Assembly: GCA_965229005.1 (NCBI GenBank)
Contig: CBDDIP010000002.1
Coordinates: 2,852,001-2,916,000 of the forward strand
DNA length: 64,000 nucleotides
Direction: 5' to 3'
DNA from: CBDDIP01 sp965229005
GTDB taxonomy: Bacteria; Actinomycetota; Acidimicrobiia; Acidimicrobiales; Ilumatobacteraceae
The notes under the pieces were generated by a model, which was not told where the DNA came from, searched no databases, and saw only the letters and a program-made list of their open reading frames with translations. The position numbers and the translations under genes were made by a program. Below are positions 60,918 through 64,000 of the stretch, piece after piece; positions within the stretch are counted from its first letter, which is position 1, and the number at the start of each line of letters is the position of its first letter.

Positions 60918-61444
60918 GAGAGCGCCGTCACCGATCCGGACTGGAGATCCTCGAAGCTGGCCACGCAGAAGAACTCTGCGCGCACGACCGAGAGGCCGCC
61001 CTTCTGCCGGAAGGAGGCGACGCTGGCGTCCGCGTCGATCAACGCCTGCCGGCGGGCCGATGCCTGCTCGTCGATGCACACCCGCTGCACCGCTTCCTCG
61101 ATGGAGGGGTCGCCGACGTCGTCGCCCGCGACGTTGAGATCGAGCGTGCCGAGCGTGCTCGGGAGCGTCGACTTCAGGACGAAGGTGCCCTTGTCGTACA
61201 CCTCGGCGATGTGCGCCTTGTCGCAGCTGACGTCATCGATCGTGGTGAACGTGCCATCGTCCGGCAGGGACTTCAGGCACATGCCGATCTTCAGGTCGTC
61301 GGTGCTCGTCTCATCGTCCTTCAGCGCGTTGACCACCGCGCCGGCCATCAGCGCCACGCCGACGCCGAGGATGATCCGCCGGTTGCGGGTGGAGCTCCCC
61401 TTGCCCGTCGCGGCGGGGAGTGGTCTGAACGTCGGGTCCGCCAT
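60914..61444 (-). CDS. Septum-formation-domain membrane protein B
   Basis: 176 residues. A short basic cytoplasmic start, one transmembrane helix (about 23-40) and an extracytoplasmic domain with DLKIGMCLKSLPDDG and DVSCDKAHIAEVYDKGTF, which is the septum-formation domain phrase. Paired cysteines (about 57 and 76) and later ones (about 125 and 162) could form disulfides. It is a tandem paralogue of the gene at 61455. TAGATT 7 bases upstream gives it its own promoter. Confidence 0.85.
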   Translation of the reverse strand: MADPTFRPLPAATGKGSSTRNRRIILGVGVALMAGAVVNALKDDETSTDDLKIGMCLKSLPDDGTFTTIDDVSCDKAHIAEVYDKGTFVLKSTLPSTLGTLDLNVAGDDVGDPSIEEAVQRVCIDEQASARRQALIDADASVASFRQKGGLSVVRAEFFCVASFEDLQSGSVTALS

Positions 61445-61451
61445 CGCGGCG

Positions 61452-61457
61452 AATCTA
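61452..61457 (-). promoter_or_regulatory. -10 element TAGATT
   Basis: Minus-strand TAGATT, overlapping the last codon of the upstream paralogue, is 7 bases before ATG 61444. Confidence 0.45.
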
Positions 61458-61961
61458 GTCAGCTGTCGTCGACGGCTGGCCGTCCAGTGCGCCGCGGCGC
61501 GACTCGAACTCGGCGACGCAGAAGAACTTGCCTGCCTTGCGTCCCTGAGCGAGGTAGCTGATCTCGGCATTGGCATCGATGAGCTGCTGGCGCACGGTGT
61601 CCGACACGGCGTCGATGCACCGCGACGACGCCTGTTCGTCGGCCGACGTCGAGCTGAGCTCGCTGAAGATCCCCTGCCCGAAGATCTCCACCGTGTGCTG
61701 CTCGTCGCAGCCGACGTCATGGATCGATGTCACCCGACCCGACGGCACCTTGGTCAGGCACATGCCGACGCGCAGATCGCCGAAGCGCGACGGGTCCTGC
61801 GTGCCGGTGCCGAACCAGATGAACCCACCCACCAGCACGGTGCCGATCAAGATCGCGCCGAGGACCGTGCGCACCCGCGAGCGGGGGCGTCGCGGCACGT
61901 GCATCGCGTAGTCCGGGGTGCTCGGCGCCACCGGCGACGGGGCCGACCATGGCAGTGACAC
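61455..61961 (-). CDS. Septum-formation-domain membrane protein A
   Basis: 168 residues from GTG 61961. One transmembrane helix (about 31-50) is followed by an extracytoplasmic domain with DLRVGMCLTKVPSG and DVGCDEQHTVEIFGQGIF, parallel to the next gene's product. The two share the DLxxGMCL core and the AEFFC / GKFFC ending, so they arose by tandem duplication. Division-related function is inferred from the domain name only. TACGGT 6 bases upstream supports the GTG. Confidence 0.85.
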   Translation of the reverse strand: MSLPWSAPSPVAPSTPDYAMHVPRRPRSRVRTVLGAILIGTVLVGGFIWFGTGTQDPSRFGDLRVGMCLTKVPSGRVTSIHDVGCDEQHTVEIFGQGIFSELSSTSADEQASSRCIDAVSDTVRQQLIDANAEISYLAQGRKAGKFFCVAEFESRRGALDGQPSTTAD

Positions 61962-61967
61962 GCTCGA

Positions 61968-61973
61968 ACCGTA
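61968..61973 (-). promoter_or_regulatory. -10 element TACGGT
   Basis: Minus-strand TACGGT is 6 bases before GTG 61961. Confidence 0.45.
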
Positions 61974-62111
61974 CTGCTCAGGTGGTCATCGTGCGATCGG
62001 GTCGACCGACACGCCGAACAGCACGACGTCCATCACCACGGCCAACCCGACGTTGCCGAGGCCCTTCAACCGCCTCGACCGCGTCGTCGCCTTAGGCGCC
62101 GAGATAGTCAG

Positions 62112-62822
62112 TCAGTTCCAGGCGCTCAGCCAGCGCTGGTGCTCGCGGCGCTCGCCCGCGGCAAGCTCGGGGAAGGCATCGCGAAGGCGGGCCAGGGTGG
62201 CAAGTGCGATGCGATCGGCCACGTTGTCGGGTCGTTGCAGCAGGGCGACGCGCAGGTTGTTGAGGATGCGCAGCGCGATCGTCCGGGACGGTGCGGGCAG
62301 CAGCATCGCCGCCGTCATCCGGTCGCGCGTACCGGTCAACCGTTGCCAGTGCTCCTCCGCCTCGCTCGCAGCGACGACCCGTCCGCCGTTGAACGGATCG
62401 CCCATCCGTCCCGTCGCCGGATCGCGCACCATGAAGTGACCCGGCAGACCGATCGGTTCGATGAGCACGTCCAGACGGCGAGCGACCTCGACGGCCACCA
62501 CCGACAGCGTGATCGGCATGCCGAGCCCGCGGCGGATCACCTCGTGGAGGTACGAGTTCGCCGGGTCGTGGTAGTCCTCGCGATTGCCGATCATCAGCCC
62601 GGTTCCGAACAGCGAGGACATGACGCCGTCGAACGACCGGTCGCACCTCGACGCAAGATCGTCGAGCCCGCGAATGACGACACCGACGTCGACCGACGGC
62701 TGGAAGCTGGCGCCGATCAAGCCGATGAGCAGATCGAGGTGGTCGCCCGCCTGCACTCGGTTGACGAGACGGGCGAAGCGCGTCGCGGCATCGGTCCCAC
62801 CCGAGGAAGCGGTCGGCTCCAT
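62112..62822 (-). CDS. SirB1-type transglutaminase-like/TPR protein
   Basis: 236 residues from ATG 62822. The transglutaminase-like core (about 80-155: NSYLHEVIRRGLGMPITLSVVAVEVARRL, IGLPGHFMVRDP) matches the SirB1 family; the cysteine nucleophile position is occupied by Pro/Ile sequence in MPITLS, so it is probably catalytically inactive. The C-terminal helices (about 180-232) are TPR-like. Function is unknown. Confidence 0.85.
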   Translation of the reverse strand: MEPTASSGGTDAATRFARLVNRVQAGDHLDLLIGLIGASFQPSVDVGVVIRGLDDLASRCDRSFDGVMSSLFGTGLMIGNREDYHDPANSYLHEVIRRGLGMPITLSVVAVEVARRLDVLIEPIGLPGHFMVRDPATGRMGDPFNGGRVVAASEAEEHWQRLTGTRDRMTAAMLLPAPSRTIALRILNNLRVALLQRPDNVADRIALATLARLRDAFPELAAGERREHQRWLSAWN

Positions 62823-62828
62823 GGCGAG

Positions 62829-62848
62829 AACGTACCGTCGGCTACCTT
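62829..62848. promoter_or_regulatory. Divergent -10 elements
   Basis: AACGTA (62829-62834) reads TACGTT on the minus strand, 6 bases from ATG 62822. TACCTT (62843-62848) is 7 bases from the plus-strand ATG 62856. Confidence 0.6.
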
Positions 62849-62855
62849 CCGAGCC

Positions 62856-64000
62856 ATGTTCCCAGGCGCATTCGTCGAGACCCACCCGGACAAGCCCGCC
62901 ATCATCATGGGCGGTTCAGGGTTCACCCAGACCTTCGCCGAGCTCGATGCAGCCGCCAACCGATGCAGTCGCTTGCTGCGCGCCGCGGGTGTCCAGCCGG
63001 GTGATCACGTCGCCGTGTGCATGGAGAACCACGACCGCTACTTCGAGGTGATCTGGGGTTGCCACTACGCCGGCGCCGTGTACACGGCCTGCTCCAGCCG
63101 CCTCACCAGCCCCGAGCTGTCGTACATCCTGCGCGACTCGCAGGCCAAGGTGTTCATCACCTCCAAGTACAAGGCCGACCAGGCTACGGAGATCGTCGCC
63201 GACACACCCGGCGTGACGCTGCGCCTGATGCTCGACGGCACGATCCCCGGCTACGAGGGCTACGAGCAGGCGGTTGCCGAGCAGAGCCCGGAGCCGCTCG
63301 AGGGCGTCCGCATCGCCGGCACCGACATGCTCTACTCGTCGGGCACCACGGGCATGCCCAAGGGCGTGACCAAGCCGTTCGAGTCGATCGTCCTCGGCGA
63401 CGCAGCGGCCGGGGTCGGCTCCACCTTGGCGGCACTGTTCGGGGCCACGTTCGACAGCATCTACCTCACCCCGGCGCCCTTCTACCACGCTGCGCCGCTG
63501 CGCTTCAGCCTCGGTGCGCAGGCGCTCGGATGCACCGTGGTGGGCATGGAGCACTTCGACGCCGAGCAGTACCTGGCGCTCGTCGAGCGCTACGACGTCA
63601 CGCACACGCAGGTCGTGCCGACGATGTTCGTCCGCTTCCTCAAGCTGCCCGACGAGGTGCGCGCCAAGTACGACGTGTCGTCGCTGCAGTGCGTCATCCA
63701 CGCCGCGGCGCCGTGTCCGATCCCGGTGAAGAAGCAGATGATCGAGTGGTTCGGCAAGGTGATCCACGAGTACTACGCGGGCACCGAGGGCAACGGCTTC
63801 GTCTACTGCAACAGCGACATGTGGCTGGCGCACGAGGGCACGGTCGGCACGCCGATCGCCTGCGTCGTGCACATCGTCGGCGAGGACGGCGAGGAGGTGC
63901 CGCACTACGAGAGCGGCACGATCTACTTCGAGGGCGGCGCGTCGTTCGAGTACCACAACGACCCGGAGAAGACGAAGGGATCGCGCCACCCGAAGGGCTG
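62856..64000 (+). CDS. Acyl-CoA synthetase, AMP-binding family (C-terminus beyond the window)
   Basis: About 381 residues of an ANL-superfamily enzyme are present and the frame is open to the right edge. The P-loop YSSGTTGMPKGV is at about 159-170, PAPFYHAAPL and EYYAGTEGNGF follow as expected (about 300-315). It adenylates a carboxylic acid, probably fatty, and forms the CoA thioester. The C-terminal lid domain and the conserved TGD motif are not in the window. It is divergent from the SirB1-type gene with 33 bases between start codons. Confidence 0.92.
   Translation, partial: MFPGAFVETHPDKPAIIMGGSGFTQTFAELDAAANRCSRLLRAAGVQPGDHVAVCMENHDRYFEVIWGCHYAGAVYTACSSRLTSPELSYILRDSQAKVFITSKYKADQATEIVADTPGVTLRLMLDGTIPGYEGYEQAVAEQSPEPLEGVRIAGTDMLYSSGTTGMPKGVTKPFESIVLGDAAAGVGSTLAALFGATFDSIYLTPAPFYHAAPLRFSLGAQALGCTVVGMEHFDAEQYLALVERYDVTHTQVVPTMFVRFLKLPDEVRAKYDVSSLQCVIHAAAPCPIPVKKQMIEWFGKVIHEYYAGTEGNGFVYCNSDMWLAHEGTVGTPIACVVHIVGEDGEEVPHYESGTIYFEGGASFEYHNDPEKTKGSRHPKG

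Overview
The window is GC-rich DNA, roughly two thirds G+C by eye, with strong G/C preference at third codon positions. It reads as chromosome from a free-living actinobacterium. Support for this includes a GarA-like FHA / FtsR-like MerR / bifunctional-nuclease / MerR block next to glycine-cleavage genes (the order known around Mycobacterium tuberculosis Rv1826-Rv1832), a 13E12/DUF222 HNH protein and its fragment, an IspH-Der-DUF512 neighbourhood, and a large share of genes that appear to be leaderless. An Acidimicrobiia-type genome such as Ilumatobacter is my best guess, but that is inference. I see no prophage, insertion sequence, rRNA or CRISPR array. The only tRNA is tRNA-Pro(GGG) at 50932-51006.

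Layout. 1-5.3 kb: a partial phytanoyl-CoA dioxygenase, a HAD hydrolase, a small zinc-finger gene flanked by two copies of one palindrome, two lipoproteins, an esterase and a 5'-truncated HNH remnant. 5.3-9.1 kb: two paralogous HTH proteins, one of 186 residues and one of about 809 with a long acidic and coiled-coil tail, then a lipoprotein. 9.2-16.1 kb: DinB, FKBP and a tightly overlapped five-gene MacAB-type export operon with two adaptor proteins. 16-19.1 kb: a thioesterase, an S1P-lyase-like PLP enzyme, a beta-repeat protein and a class III cyclase. 19.1-25.4 kb: a LuxR-type LAL regulator placed between small paralogous genes that carry near-identical inverted repeats at the same distance upstream, plus a METTL9-like methyltransferase and a flavin-dependent monooxygenase.

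25.4-38 kb: glycine cleavage. A tandem glycine riboswitch precedes gcvP. gcvT and gcvH lie on the other strand with the FHA, MerR and nuclease genes between them. A two-domain GDP-mannose-type nucleotidyltransferase with a degenerate mutase domain and a CDP-alcohol phosphatidyltransferase follow. 38-50.9 kb: mixed housekeeping and surface genes (SDR, HIT, SRAP, APH-like kinase, ECF sigma with an AMIN-type membrane protein, Tat esterase, two membrane-anchored proteins, a broken SEC-C gene, DUF222-HNH, RidA, a serine hydrolase and a nucleoside deaminase). 51-58.6 kb: the DUF512-der-zinc ribbon operon, divergent ispH-MFS, CopD-like and nicotinate phosphoribosyltransferase genes. 58.6-64 kb: VOC protein, acyl-CoA dehydrogenase, flavin reductase, two tandem septum-formation-domain proteins, a SirB1-type transglutaminase-like protein and a partial acyl-CoA synthetase.

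The most notable patterns are these. (1) A candidate LAL regulon has twin operators. (2) A duplicated HTH gene pair kept its promoter layout, and one copy gained or kept a giant tail. (3) A bacterial homologue of the METTL9 histidine methyltransferase is present. (4) Many genes carry a TANNNT hexamer 6-8 bases before the start codon, often back-to-back at divergent pairs. (5) Short 12-21 bp tandem duplications occur in coding regions and across start or stop codons.
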